Of a DNA stretch of 64,000 nucleotides, positions 56,801 to 64,000 are shown one piece after another (the stretch's first letter is position 1; the number at the start of each line of letters is the position of its first letter). Below the pieces are notes generated by a model, which ran no database searches, was not told the DNA's origin, and saw only the letters and a program-made list of their open reading frames with translations. Location: the NCBI GenBank assembly GCA_021014325.1, contig CM037461.1, positions 2,567,501-2,631,500 of the forward strand, written 5' to 3'. Both the position numbers and the translations under genes were made by a program. Source of the DNA: Plazaster borealis (lineage: Eukaryota; Echinodermata; Asteroidea; Forcipulatida; Labidiasteridae).

Positions 56801-59800
56801 ACCTCTTTTTCAAAAACTATGTTACTTCAGAGGGAGTCGTTTCTCACAATGTTTTATACTATCAACAGCTCTCCGTTGCTCGTTACCAAGAAATGTTTAT
56901 GTTAATATATCTTTTGAGTAATTACCAAACGTGTACAGTGCCTTCAAATAGCCTGGAAAGCCTATAAAAGCCTACACCATGTGTACATGTAGATCAGTCC
57001 TTGTTCATTACTCAATAAAATGTTCTTACTTTTTTCCCAAGGGCCGAGTATCATGCCTGTAAAACAAACTTGTTTTCGTTCACCGTTATTGTTATGATCA
57101 ATTTGGCCATTGATACAAAAAACCCGACATACAGGCAGTCAGAATGCAAATTTTTGACACTTTGACCTCTGACCCATGATACTTTGACCTCTGAACCACA
57201 GGAGAGGTGTCTTTAAAGATGACCTCGCACAGGTGGACTACGTGGAGACGTCTCAGAACCAGGTTACCCTGAAGCTTCTCCCACGTATTGACTACACGAG
57301 GATGCGGGGTGTCATACGCACCGCCAACACGGAGAAGCGCAAGAAGAAACGACGACCTGTTCAGAAGCTCTTTGACGAGGAAGGGGTCAGGTGAGGGCGT
57401 TTTGCAATTGAGAAACGAAATGACGTAATAATAGATCGATCCGTTGACCTATATCTGCCTCACTGCAGGAATTACACCGAGGCCAAGACCAGGGCACAAT
57501 TTCATAGAGCTGCTCAAGCAGAAAATATTGCTTAACAATTGTCTGCTAATCAGAAATGAGCAGGATACCAGTCACAAATTGTACATGTGACATAGTAGTT
57601 TGGCTGGTAACCTTATTCTTGTAAGCATAATTTTGTTGTGCTTAGCTACTTTTTGTGCTTAAGCAGCTCTATGAAATTGGGCCCAGGGCCGAACTTTATA
57701 AAGCCTGGTAGCAAAAAACCTTGCTGAGAAGAAACGGGTAACGAGCCAAAATTTCATAGAAATTACATTATTGCCACTGGTTCCCAACTCATTTTTTGCT
57801 TATTTTTTTTTTTCCGTCCGCAGAGCGATCGGTGGAGACGTCTCGAAAGACGGTGATTTTCTCATCTTCGAGGGCAATCGTTACAGTCACAAAGGATTTC
57901 TCTACAAGACGTTCGCCATGAGTGCCATAGTGAGTTATTTAAATATAAAAAGACCATGTGACGTGTGACATCACATGTTAGTTAATTTATGAACCGAAGT
58001 GGAGAAAATAATAGAAAATGACCTGCCAGCAGTTCCTTTGTTAATGTTGACGTTAATTGCATCATCTACTAGCATCATTGCTAGCTCGGTGGTCTAGTGG
58101 TAAGACATCTGCTCTAGCAATGCAAAGGTCGTGGGTTCGAATCCCATTCGAGTGATTTGCCTGTGGATTTTGTACACAGAACTCAGGAAAGTACCGAGTA
58201 TACAGTACTAACACATCGGTGTATGGGATACGGTCGGCAGAGATGCCACTTCTCCGGTTTAACCCGGAATTCCGGTTAAAAAAAACAACCCACCTCAACT
58301 TCCGTTTTTTCCGGGCCGTCCATTTATTAAAAGACCGGAGAGAGAAACAAACGGCAACATTTTTTTCCGAGCGCGCGGGGGAGCGATCGACAGCACACGC
58401 AAACACCCTGCCGACGTGTGTGTAGGAAGTTCGCATAGTGAGAGAAGGTTGAGCCCACTCTCGGATCTCTCGTTCATCTGTCGAGCGCAATCAACAGATT
58501 TGCGCCGCAACAAATTGGACAAACATACGGGCAATCTGAAGTTTGCGCTATGCAGAATAGGCAGCTCTATTTGCGTATCGAGCACCAGTTTGCACAATAT
58601 TCGGATTGTGCACCATCATGTAAACACGTGCGCGCTGTGCTTTGAATTGTGGGTATTTTTTCGCTGGGTAGGAAACACGACGCGACGAACGTGGATCACT
58701 AAATCATGAGACTCGAATCACGGAGATATCGGTAAAATTGTCTTGATGAGTTCTGATTTTTTCCCCAATTTTGTTAAAAACATGTCAAGTTGGTCAAAGT
58801 GTGACATTTTGTCCATGGCACCTTCATTTTTAAGTTTGTTTTGTATTATTGTTATTATAATGTTTGTTTTTTGGGTGTTTTTTTTTCAAGCCGAATGAAA
58901 AGTGTAGGGTCGCGGCGTTAATTAAGGGTCGGTCGGTAACCGGAAAAAGAACATTTTTGTTATGGCCGGAGGAAAAATAATTTTCAGGTTTTTTTTCGCT
59001 ACCACAGTGGCATCTCTGGGTCGGCTAGATGCATTCGAGTGAAAAAAACCCCCCAGACCACGCATGCGTAATTTATAATGTGCAAATTGAAGAAAGGGCA
59101 GCACTTGAAACTTGATCCAAGGATCAAATTTCAAATCCATTGTTCTCGGGGGGAAGATTAAGCATTCTCGGAATAACGTAAACAGTGGAAAGTTACCCGG
59201 TATGTCTGGTGCCACCTAGTGTCTCGAAAGGTATTCTCTGGAGCGGTTATGTCCATGCAGGAAGAATAATCTGTAATTGGAATACACTATCTGAGAAACG
59301 TCACTGCAGTAATTTATTTGTGGGTACAAAATGCTATCCCCAGACTTAAGAAATAGCAACAGAAGCATTTCCTAGAAACTGACTTGTTTATTTGACCTTT
59401 CTAGCCTTAAAGGGATTGTATACGTTTGGTAATTGGAACCCACTGGAATCTTGTGAAAATTTCATTTCAAAAGGTGGTAGCGTTTTTGAGATATTGCCGA
59501 AAATCTGGAGCGGTTATGTCCACGCAGGAAGAATAATCTGCAATTGGAATACACTATCTGAGAAACGTTACTGCAGTAATGCTTCTCAGATTCAAATTTG
59601 TTGGGATAAAAAGTGATATTTATTTCCATAACTGCAGTACTTCGAAGTGAAAGGTTTCTCAAAATGCATTATACTTCCCAAAGCTGCTGTACTTCTTATC
59701 AAGTAAGTTTTCATTGCCACTAATTTTCAGAGTTATTACCAAACGTATACAGACCCTTTAAAGGTATTATACAGAATTGGTAGAGCTGATTTAAAATAGT

Positions 59801-62800
59801 CGCCGACAGTGTTCATGTTTTGTGTGATCAACCATATACATGATATAATAAACCTGTGAAAATTTGGGCTTAATCCGTTGTGTGAGTCAGGAGAAAATAG
59901 TGAAAAACCATGCTAAATTTGCTAAACAAACTCCTTAATTTTGGTTGTAACAACGGAAATCAGCTGTTGCATTTGTTTAGGTTTTCAGATACAGTTTTCT
60001 CGAATATGACTTCATTTCAGAGGGAAATATTTCACAGAAAAAAATTGTTCTAGTGTGAACTTCATAATCAGTAAGCTTTCAGACTAGAATCAAACAATGA
60101 TGTTATTATCTTTACCAATCCTGTATAATACCTTTAAAGTCACAAATTGACGGAAAGGTTAGCACTTGTACTTGATCCTAGCCGGGCAAATCCATTATTC
60201 TTTGGGGAATACTTAGCATCCTCAAAATTACGTAAACAGTAGAAAGTTACCCGGTATGCCTGCTCTTTAAAGTCTCCTATTTGAGTGGTAAACATATTTA
60301 AATTTGTTTGTTTGTTTACCAGGTGGCTGAAGGAATCAAACCAACGTTAACGGAGCTGGAGAGATTCGAAGATAGACCGGAGGGAATTGACGTTCAGTGT
60401 ATCCTTCATATTCATAAAGAAAAATGTTAAAACTTTTCCTTTGGTAGATTAAGTGACGGAAATGAATTTAAAATTGTCACTGGTATAATCTCCAAATCAT
60501 AATGCTTCGAGAGGAATACTTTCTCAAAATAGTTTGTGGCTGAGCGGATAAGAACACCGGACTCAAGCTCTGGTGTTTCTGATCAGCAGAGTGTGGGTTC
60601 AAGTCCCGGTCATGACACTTGTGTCCTTAGGCAGGACACAATCACTATTACTGCGTCCTTTGGATTGGACGTAAAGCCGTTGGTCCCGTGTGTTGTGTAA
60701 TGCACGTAAAAGAAACCAGTGCACTTATCGTAAAGAGAAGGGGTTCACCCCGGTGTTCCTGGTTTGATTGGCTGCATATTGCGCCACAGTACCTTGTAAA
60801 CCATTACATGATGCTATGTCAAGGAATAGGTCGCATTCTTAAAAACGTAGCTCCGTATACCTTGCAGGAAAAAATACTGAGTGCTTTGATACGCCATCGG
60901 GTGTGATAAAGCGCTATATAAGAACCCAGTATTATTATTATTATTATCAAAAGCTGCAGTGCTTCTCACCAAGTAAGTTTTTATGGGCATTAATTTTTGG
61001 AGTAATTACCAATCTATGACCCTACCTTTAACGTAGTGTGAGGTCAAGTGGGAACTATATATCAGTGACTGTAAAAACTAACACCATGTTGATTATTGGA
61101 AATGGTTTATTCCTTGACTGAGATGATCAGTGGTGGCTGACAGCAAGAACAGCCAAGAGCAGGTTCACAACTTCGCTGCTGGAGACAACGTGGAGGTTAT
61201 CGAGGGAGATCTGATTCACCTCCAGGGGAGGGTCATCTCAGCGGAGGGGAACACCGTATCTGTACTGCCTACTCATGAAGATCTCAAGGTACATTATCAC
61301 CCCTCTCCCAAAAATAGAATAACCCTTCAATCATCATATGGGCCCACTTTCATAAAGCTGTTTAGCAGAAACTTCTGCTTACCAAATTTCTTTGCTAAGC
61401 AAGAAATGAGTGGAGTAGCAGTCACAACAATGGTAACTGTATGGTATTTTTGCTGGTAACCTATTTTTCTTAAGCAAGAGTTTTTTGTGCTTAAGAGGTT
61501 TTTGTGCTTGCAAATTTATAAAATTGGACCCTGTTGGATTAAGGACTGCACTAGTAAACTGATCATGCTTTACATGTGATCAGGCATACCATCATAATCA
61601 GAGTCCAACAGTTTGGGTGTTGAGTTACTGAATGGTGTTGGACTGAGGACTGCACTAGCAAACTGATTATGCTTTACATGGGATCAGGCATACCATCATA
61701 ATCAGAGTCCAACAGTTTGGGTGTTGAGTTACTGAATGGTGTTGGACTGAGGACTGCACTAGCAAACTGATTATGCTTTACATGGGATCAGGCATACCAT
61801 CATAATCAGAGTTCAACAGTTTGGGTGTTGAGTTACTGAATGGTGTTGGACTGAGGACTGCACTAGTAAACTGATTATGCTTTACATGGGATCAGGCATA
61901 CCACCATAATCAGAGTCCAACAGTTTGGGTGTTGATAGTGTTGATGGTGTTGTACTTTGTTAAGAAAGAGGAAGGATTAAGTCCCAATTTATAAAGCTGC
62001 TTAAGCAGAAAATATTGATTAACAAAGTGAGCAGGATGCCAGTCACGAATTGTACATGTGACTTGGTATTTTGGCTGGTAACCTTAGTCTGGTAAGCATA
62101 ATTTTGTTTGTACTTAGCTCTTTTTGTGCTTAAGCAGCTCTATGAAATTGGGCCCATGTGGGTATCGTAAGAGAAATTTCTCCGCTTACGGAAGCATAAA
62201 AAACACGCTTAAAATTAGCGTATTTCACAGGTATAAGTCAGGACTTTTTGCAGACATCATGCTACAAAGCATTCTTCTAATACACAGCTAGCGCATAAAT
62301 TCAGCACTTACCCTGTAAGCGGAGAATGGTGACCGTAAGCGCAGAATTCCGTGCTAAGCAGGGCCATGAAATTTGGCCCAGTTCAGGGCCGAGTGGCGTG
62401 TCTTGGCCGAGCGGTTAAGAACACCGGACTCAAGCTTCTGGTGTTTCTGACCAGCAGAGTGTGGGTTCGAATGCCAGTCGTGACACTTGTGACCTTAAGC
62501 AAGACACTTAACCATTATTGCTTCTCTTCACCCAGGAGTACAATTGGGAACCGGCGAGAGCTGGGGAGTAACCTGCGATGGACTGGCATCCTGTCCAGGG
62601 GGAATAGAAATATTCTCAGTTGTTTAATGCCAAAGAAACTGGGTATAAACACCAGCCTGATGAGCCATATTTGCTCGGGACAGACTTTACTTTACTTCAG
62701 GGTAAAACTCAAAATGTTATTGTTACTTTTTGTTTCCCCGCAGGATATTTTGGAATTCCCGGCTCATGAGTTGAGGAAACATTTCAAGATCGGCGATCAC

Positions 62801-63429
62801 GTCAAGGTTATCGCTGGTCGGTATGAAGGAGACACCGGACTGGTGGTGAGAGTGGAGGAGAATCTGGCCGTACTCTTCTCCGATCTGACCATGCATGAGG
62901 TAAATTATCGAGCTCAGCCGTTCTTATCGCCTGATGCTACCCCCCAAAAAATTGTTTGTTTGTCCTCGTCCGACCGACTGTCATTTGTGTCGCGACCAAT
63001 TTATTTGTATTAAATTGTTTTGTTTTCAAAATTGTTACTATAATTCTCACAAAAATTGGTCAAAATTGTTGAAACAGGAAGAAAGTAGATATTGAAAAAA
63101 AAAGCAGTTTACCAACCCAGAGTGTTCATTCATTCCTGACTTTTTATTCCGGTGAAATTTCAGTATTGCAGAAGTGCTATGAACTCTTCAGCTGGTAGCT
63201 CCGGTAAAGCATTCATCTCAACATCGGAAAAATCGGACACATTCAAATGCTGTTTTTTTCTTTTTAAAGGGACTGTCGTTTGAAGTTTACTTCACAGTTG
63301 TCACAATTTTATCTGCATTTTCTTGTTTTAGATGAAAGTGTTACCCAAGGACATGCAACTCTGTCAGGAGATGAGTTCCGGTGTGGACACTTTGGGACAG
63401 TTTCAGCTCGGCGATCTTGTGCAGCTTGA
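44749..63429 (+). CDS. SUPT5H: SPT5 transcription elongation factor (5' half of gene)
   Basis: Twelve coding exons (44749-44823, 48241-48448, 51904-52042, 53292-53420, 54040-54139, 55895-56115, 57202-57390, 57824-57929, 60323-60398, 61131-61288, 62744-62899, 63332-63429) join in phase to 551 codons plus 2 nt; human SUPT5H has about 1,087 residues, so about half is present. SPT5 pairs with SPT4 as DSIF, which clamps elongating RNA polymerase II and mediates promoter-proximal pausing, its P-TEFb-dependent release, and processivity. Order: acidic N-terminus (1-140) with FILDEAD, NGN domain (about 185-275; [30 protein letters not shown]), KOW1 (about 280-345), linker [22 protein letters not shown]2 (about 430-465), KOW3 (about 480-518), start of KOW4. 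The later KOWs and CTR heptads are beyond the window. Identity with the vertebrate protein is high throughout NGN-KOW3. Confidence 0.96.
44870..45303 (-). mobile_element. Full-length tRNA-Leu-like SINE (minus), SPT5 intron 1
   Basis: Opens with (AAT)n then cctcttatatagcgcacat and ends tgttcttatccgctcggcca. Reverse of 10146-10590, with a small insertion (cataaaaaa) near 45105. Confidence 0.9.
45641..45954. mobile_element. GGACGCTAAACATG-end MITE, SPT5 intron 1
   Basis: Ends AAACATGTTTAGCGTCC and GGACGCTAAACATGTTT are perfectly inverted. Paralogous to 21684-21976. Confidence 0.88.
46197..46685. mobile_element. TTAACCCTAA-end element E, copy 2 (complete)
   Basis: TTAACCCTAAAGGGCCCAAG to ...gtctgTTAGGGTTAA. 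Repeated aaggatttgggc motifs. It aligns with 42600-42985 over most of its length. Confidence 0.88.
46720..47180. repeat. Dispersed repeat family G
   Basis: Blocks aggcccgaggccagtagtttt, gtcgggccaataaac and gacaagtccggt recur at 49515-49770, 50640-51182 and (partial) 52960-53150, together with the companion block gcccyr..cttgtggattttt. Confidence 0.65.
47555..48149 (-). mobile_element. MITE family B with attached flank, SPT5 intron 1
   Basis: The MITE proper is 47783-48149 with TTAA at 47779-47782 and 48150-48153. The adjoining 47555-47775 (tgtacagacccatttttctcag, caaattttgccccggaaggt) is the inverse of 52430-52650, which lies on the same side of another B copy. The pair therefore forms a roughly 600-bp inverted repeat across SPT5. 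Confidence 0.82.
48241..48448 (+). CDS. SUPT5H: SPT5 exon 2 (acidic region, FILDEA end)
   Basis: Residues 26-94 plus 1 nt. Encodes [16 protein letters not shown], a long glutamate run, [20 protein letters not shown] and FILDEA. FILDEAD spans the junction with exon 3 and is the best conserved N-terminal SPT5 motif. Donor GAAGCCG/GTCAGT. The acceptor (aaaatgccatcag/GAG) has a poor pyrimidine tract. The last 24 coding bases and the donor are repeated downstream. Confidence 0.88.
48425..49037 (+). repeat. Six ~104-bp tandem repeats including exon 2 end
   Basis: Units start (gggagttcat) at 48425, 48529, 48627, 48731, 48835 and 48940. Each contains the exon tail GGGAGTTCAT...GAAGCCG, the donor GTCAGTGAAAAATAG, a tttgctc block and the hairpin CACAAGTTTGCAACTTGTG or a variant. 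Donor copies fall at 48449, 48553, 48651, 48755, 48859 and 48964. Confidence 0.95.
49040..49500 (+). mobile_element. tRNA-Leu-like SINE with three tandem heads
   Basis: The head (gttaagagcacyggactcaag) occurs at about 49062, 49186 and 49270. The first two are followed by the same extra block (agtgaaaagcatacttggca), and only the third continues to a B-box and the SINE body. Confidence 0.85.
49515..49770. repeat. Dispersed repeat family G
   Basis: Has gcaggcccgaggccagtgat and cttgtggatttttctcccaa blocks as in 46720-47180. Confidence 0.6.
50054..50413 (+). mobile_element. AAATGCAACA element, copy C
   Basis: Nearly identical to copy A (43698-44057), same orientation, ends TTAACCCTAACC / GGTTAGGGTTAA. 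Lies in SPT5 intron 2. Confidence 0.93.
50640..51182. repeat. Dispersed repeat family G, duplicated
   Basis: Shares gtcgggccagtaaac and caagtccggcggtcttgtg with other copies, and internally repeats actgtgtaacatctc, taatgatcat and cttaaatgcatgttaa blocks. Confidence 0.6.
51190..51897 (+). mobile_element. L2/CR1-like LINE 3' end abutting SPT5 exon 3
   Basis: Decayed coding for the post-RT region of a non-LTR retrotransposon: [62 protein letters not shown]. After a frame disruption near 51550-51600 come [20 protein letters not shown] and a stop. The 3' end is GGCGCTATATAAATCCTG with (TTA)n. It terminates within 4 bases of the tttcag acceptor of SPT5 exon 3. Dead copy; no RT catalytic box present. 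Confidence 0.88.
51904..52042 (+). CDS. SUPT5H: SPT5 exon 3
   Basis: Residues 95-140. Acceptor attatgatttcag/ATGTGG, donor CTCAG/GTACTT. Encodes [20 protein letters not shown] and later GARRLQQLL, matching the vertebrate ADVDDEYEDEDQWEDGAED / GARRLQNL segments. Confidence 0.93.
52051..52419 (+). mobile_element. MITE family B, 4 bases past SPT5 exon 3 donor
   Basis: Complete; TTAA at 52047-52050 and 52420-52423; ends AGGCACTGAACACGTTTGG / CCAAACGTGTACGATACCT. Of the donor GTACTT, the last two T bases belong to the TTAA target. Confidence 0.95.
52430..53150. repeat. B-flank repeat and family G sequence, intron 3
   Basis: 52430-52650 is the inverse of 47555-47775. 52960-53150 resembles family G (gtcttgtacaaaattcctgg, cttgtggatttttaacccac). 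52650-52960 is unassigned. Confidence 0.6.
53292..53420 (+). CDS. SUPT5H: SPT5 exon 4
   Basis: Residues 141-183. Acceptor ttctttcccgcag/TCACC, donor GTGAA/GTAAGT. Encodes [20 protein letters not shown] and [12 protein letters not shown], equivalent to REEELGEYYMKKYA and DDITQQQLLPGVK in vertebrates. Confidence 0.95.
53770..53998 (+). mobile_element. MITE family D, right part, before SPT5 exon 5
   Basis: tttggttgtaacaacccaaa, ttctcgaatatgacttcatt and the end accaattctgtataatacct match 59762-60133. It ends 41 bases before exon 5. Confidence 0.82.
54040..54139 (+). CDS. SUPT5H: SPT5 exon 5 (NGN domain, first part)
   Basis: Residues 184-217. Acceptor ttttggactttag/GGATCC, donor GACGAG/GTAGGT. 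Encodes [20 protein letters not shown] and [12 protein letters not shown], the first strand and helix of the NGN domain that contacts SPT4 and Pol II. Confidence 0.96.
54190..54893. mobile_element. About 700-bp TIR element, SPT5 intron 5
   Basis: Left agactgtgcaagtctcgcgc(atat) and right (atat)gcgcgagacttgcacagtct are inverted. The 109-codon frame at 54291-54620 has no transposase motif I recognise. Confidence 0.82.
54894..55190 (+). mobile_element. tRNA-Leu-like SINE, head truncated
   Basis: From ggtgtttctgatcagcagag through B-box GGTTCGAGTCCCGG and gccccggtgtttctggcagt. The head before it is replaced by the TIR element. Confidence 0.8.
55395..55476 (+). mobile_element. SINE head cut at the B-box by a MITE
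   Basis: GTGGCGTGTCGTGGTCGAGC...gtgggttcgaatccc, then TTTAAAGGG of the family A element. Confidence 0.85.
55481..55865 (+). mobile_element. MITE family A, complete, SPT5 intron 5
   Basis: TTAA at 55477-55480 and 55866-55869; ends AGGGATCGTATATGTTTGG and CCAAACGTATACAGACCCT; interior gcagtaacgcttctcagatt. It ends 29 bases before exon 6. Confidence 0.92.
55895..56115 (+). CDS. SUPT5H: SPT5 exon 6 (NGN domain, second part)
   Basis: Residues 218-290. Acceptor tttgctccttacag/CCGCTG, donor CTGAA/GTAAGG. Encodes [40 protein letters not shown] and [20 protein letters not shown], with WVRLK opening KOW1. Confidence 0.97.
56147..56420 (-). mobile_element. SINE family N (minus), complete, intron 6
   Basis: Plus strand: ttctggttgtgaagccaagg ... 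gggattcgaaccgaggtcct ... accactacaccaacccaact. It is the intact reference for the split copy at 12073-12523. Confidence 0.87.
56577..56943 (+). mobile_element. MITE family B, SPT5 intron 6
   Basis: TTAA at 56573-56576, right flank TTCA; ends AGGCACTGGACACGTTTGG / CCAAACGTGTACAGTGCCT. Confidence 0.93.
57202..57390 (+). CDS. SUPT5H: SPT5 exon 7 (KOW1)
   Basis: Residues 291-353. Acceptor cctctgaaccacag/GAGAGG, donor GTCAG/GTGAGG. Encodes [33 protein letters not shown] and [11 protein letters not shown]. It is shorter and less conserved after the KOW1 strand than in vertebrates. Confidence 0.95.
57492..57684. mobile_element. Family F foldback MITE, SPT5 intron 7
   Basis: Complete reference copy (193 bp), ends GGGCACAATTTCATAGAGCT / AGCTCTATGAAATTGGGCCC. 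Confidence 0.92.
57824..57929 (+). CDS. SUPT5H: SPT5 exon 8 (KOW1-KOW2 linker)
   Basis: Residues 354-389. Acceptor tttccgtccgcag/AGCGAT, donor GCCATA/GTGAGT. Encodes [20 protein letters not shown] and [15 protein letters not shown], almost the vertebrate sequence. Confidence 0.97.
58081..58231 (+). mobile_element. tRNA-like SINE family V, SPT5 intron 8
   Basis: GCTCGGTGGTCTAGTGGTAA, B-box GGTTCGAATCCC, tail caggaaagtaccgagtatac. It runs up to the hAT-like element. Confidence 0.8.
58238..59018. mobile_element. hAT-like non-autonomous element, 781 bp
   Basis: Ends CAGAGATGCCACT and AGTGGCATCTCTG are exactly inverted and start CAG as hAT elements do. GGTCGG directly flanks both ends (58232-58237, 59019-59024). 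Interior ends also pair (ccggtttaac..ttccggtta versus taaccgg). No transposase frame is recognised. Confidence 0.78.
59226..59400 (+). mobile_element. MITE family A fragment
   Basis: ctctggagcggttatgtccatgc, aataatctgtaattggaata, ctatctgagaaacgtcactg: an internal part of family A, then unrelated sequence. Confidence 0.7.
59411..59757 (+). mobile_element. MITE family A, complete, SPT5 intron 8
   Basis: TTAA at 59407-59410 and 59758-59761; ends AGGGATTGTATACGTTTGG / CCAAACGTATACAGACCCT. Confidence 0.93.
59762..60133 (+). mobile_element. MITE family D, complete, sharing a TTAA with A
   Basis: Ends AGGTATTATACAGAATTGG / CCAATCCTGTATAATACCT; TTAA at 59758-59761 (shared) and 60134-60137. Confidence 0.92.
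60323..60398 (+). CDS. SUPT5H: SPT5 exon 9
   Basis: Residues 390-414 plus 1 nt. Acceptor tttgtttaccag/GTGGCT. Encodes [20 protein letters not shown] and GIDVQ. The donor is CAGT/GTATCCTT, the U12-type consensus; a U2-type GT a base or two either side would break the frame. Confidence 0.93.
60399..61130 (+). other. SUPT5H: U12-type (minor) intron of SPT5
   Basis: 5' splice site GTATCCTT at 60399-60406. Branch site TTCCTTGAC with the branch A at 61117, 13 bases from the 3' end (gatgatcag, ends 61130). No pyrimidine tract follows the branch site. All are hallmarks of GT-AG introns removed by the minor spliceosome. It contains a SINE. Confidence 0.88.
60535..60950 (+). mobile_element. tRNA-Leu-like SINE inside the U12 intron
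   Basis: Head tggctgagcggataagaac, CTCAAGC loop, B-box ggttcaagtcccgg, tail gcgctatataagaacccagt with (ATT)n at 60931-60947. Confidence 0.9.
61131..61288 (+). CDS. SUPT5H: SPT5 exon 10 (KOW2)
   Basis: Residues 415-467. Donor CTCAAG/GTACAT. Encodes [40 protein letters not shown] and LPTHEDLK, the KOW2 fold. The codon across the U12 intron is T+TG (Leu); vertebrates have Val. Confidence 0.95.
61337..61532. mobile_element. Family F foldback MITE, diverged
   Basis: gggcccactttcataaagct ... ttgtgcttgcaaatttataaaattggaccc; same order of landmarks as F. Confidence 0.78.
61543..61945. repeat. 104-bp tandem repeat, about 4 units
   Basis: Unit starts (ggactgcactag) at 61543, 61647, 61751 and 61855. 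Each carries cataccatcataatcagag and tttgggtgttgag. The last unit decays. Confidence 0.95.
61981..62154. mobile_element. Family F foldback MITE, SPT5 intron 10
   Basis: cccaatttataaagctgctt ... ttaagcagctctatgaaattgggccc. Confidence 0.85.
62393..62700 (+). mobile_element. tRNA-Leu-headed SINE, third tail type
   Basis: Standard head (GTGGCGTGTCTTGGCCGAGC, CTCAAGCT loop, ggttcgaatgcc). After ttaaccattattgcttctc it has a different body (gcgatggactggcatcctgt, ctgatgagccatatttgct). Confidence 0.78.
62744..62899 (+). CDS. SUPT5H: SPT5 exon 11 (KOW3)
   Basis: Residues 468-519. Acceptor tgtttccccgcag/GATATT, donor CATGAG/GTAAAT. Encodes [20 protein letters not shown] and [20 protein letters not shown], nearly identical to the vertebrate KOW3. 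Confidence 0.97.
63332..63429 (+). CDS. SUPT5H: SPT5 exon 12 (start of KOW4), last in window
   Basis: Residues 520-551 plus 2 nt. Acceptor ttttcttgttttag/ATGAAA, donor CTTGA/GTAAGT. Encodes [20 protein letters not shown] and [10 protein letters not shown]. The gene continues past 64000; 63430-64000 is intron without a further recognisable exon. Confidence 0.94.
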
Positions 63430-64000
63430 GTAAGTTCAAATTCCCTACCTTTGTTATGAGCAGGAAAAACTTGCTTAAAAGTAGGTTTATAGATTGTTTT
63501 TTGTCAGCGTAATGCTGATTTATTGGCAAAGTTATATAGAAAGATACAATAAAAGTCACATGTGAAAGTTTCAACTGAATACAGTGTCAACTTGCTGAGA
63601 AAATAGCAAAAAACTGTCATGGTATTTTCACACCAATATCGCATCCATCCCTCTGTAACACCATGTGTACATGTATATCTACTTTGCTGTGTACATTTTT
63701 CATCTTTGAGAACTTGTCTTGCTATATTCTACTGCCGCAGAGTAGATTTTTGGAATTCGGGAGACTACCAAGTTCTGAAAAGAACTGTCCTGGGCTTGAG
63801 GTAGGAAATCGGTCGAGGCTACTACTTTCGCTTAGTGGATCGGGGGGACTTCTCATTATTTATTTCACTGCCGCGGAGTGAGTTCTTAATTGGTCTCAAC
63901 GTTTCAACTATCCTGACCAGTCGTCTTCAGGAAACTGCTTTTACTCGTGCTTTGGTTAAAATAGAACTCGCCGAGGATCGCCTCTGGAGTCTCAGTTTTG

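Noticed and set aside
58062..58490. 142-codon minus-strand frame in the hAT-like element
   Set aside because: It spans the element boundary into a SINE, so it cannot be an ancestral element protein. No transposase motif.
63430..64000. A further SPT5 exon before the window edge
   Set aside because: No segment codes for the expected continuation of KOW4 between plausible splice sites. The sequence looks intronic.

Overview
This is nuclear DNA from an animal. It holds long introns with GT-AG (and one minor-class) splice sites, tRNA-derived SINEs, LINE remnants and very many short inverted-repeat transposons. The three genes that can be read encode proteins close to deuterostome and vertebrate ELOVL6, ZC3H4 and SUPT5H. 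An invertebrate deuterostome, probably an echinoderm such as a sea star, is my best guess; the species cannot be fixed from sequence reading alone. There is no operon, plasmid, phage, CRISPR or bacterial content.

Layout. Bases 1-11,000 are intergenic: two adjacent 60-bp minisatellites, an AAATATTT array, and nested SINE and foldback insertions. At 11,077-11,982 (minus) lies an ELOVL6-like fatty-acid elongase whose coding region is one exon, with a probable 5'UTR intron leading to a TATA-type promoter near 14.72 kb. Bases 14.8-21.7 kb are intergenic and repeat-rich. From 22,017 to 40,906 (minus) runs a ZC3H4-type CCCH zinc-finger gene. I could join ten coding exons in consistent phase (5,130 nt, 1,709 residues plus stop). 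From 44,749 to the right edge (plus) runs the first half of SUPT5H (SPT5). I joined twelve coding exons in phase (1,655 nt, 551 codons plus 2 nt), covering the acidic region, NGN domain, KOW1-KOW3 and the start of KOW4; the rest lies beyond the window.

How the genes relate. ZC3H4 and SPT5 are head to head, with start codons 3.8 kb apart. Both products act on elongating RNA polymerase II: SPT5 is the large DSIF subunit, and ZC3H4 is, in vertebrates, part of the WDR82-containing Restrictor activity that terminates non-productive transcription. The putative promoter region (40.9-41.6 kb) may serve both. ELOVL6 is functionally unrelated.

Most unusual points. SPT5 intron 9 has textbook U12-type splice signals. 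The conserved FILDEA-coding end of SPT5 exon 2, together with its splice donor, is tandemly repeated six times into the intron. SPT5 exon 3 is squeezed between a LINE 3' tail and a MITE, with only a few intronic bases left on either side. The repeats themselves show many clear nested insertions and inverted pairs. I found no wholly new gene system. Exon boundaries were derived by eye from splice motifs, phase and protein similarity, without transcript evidence.
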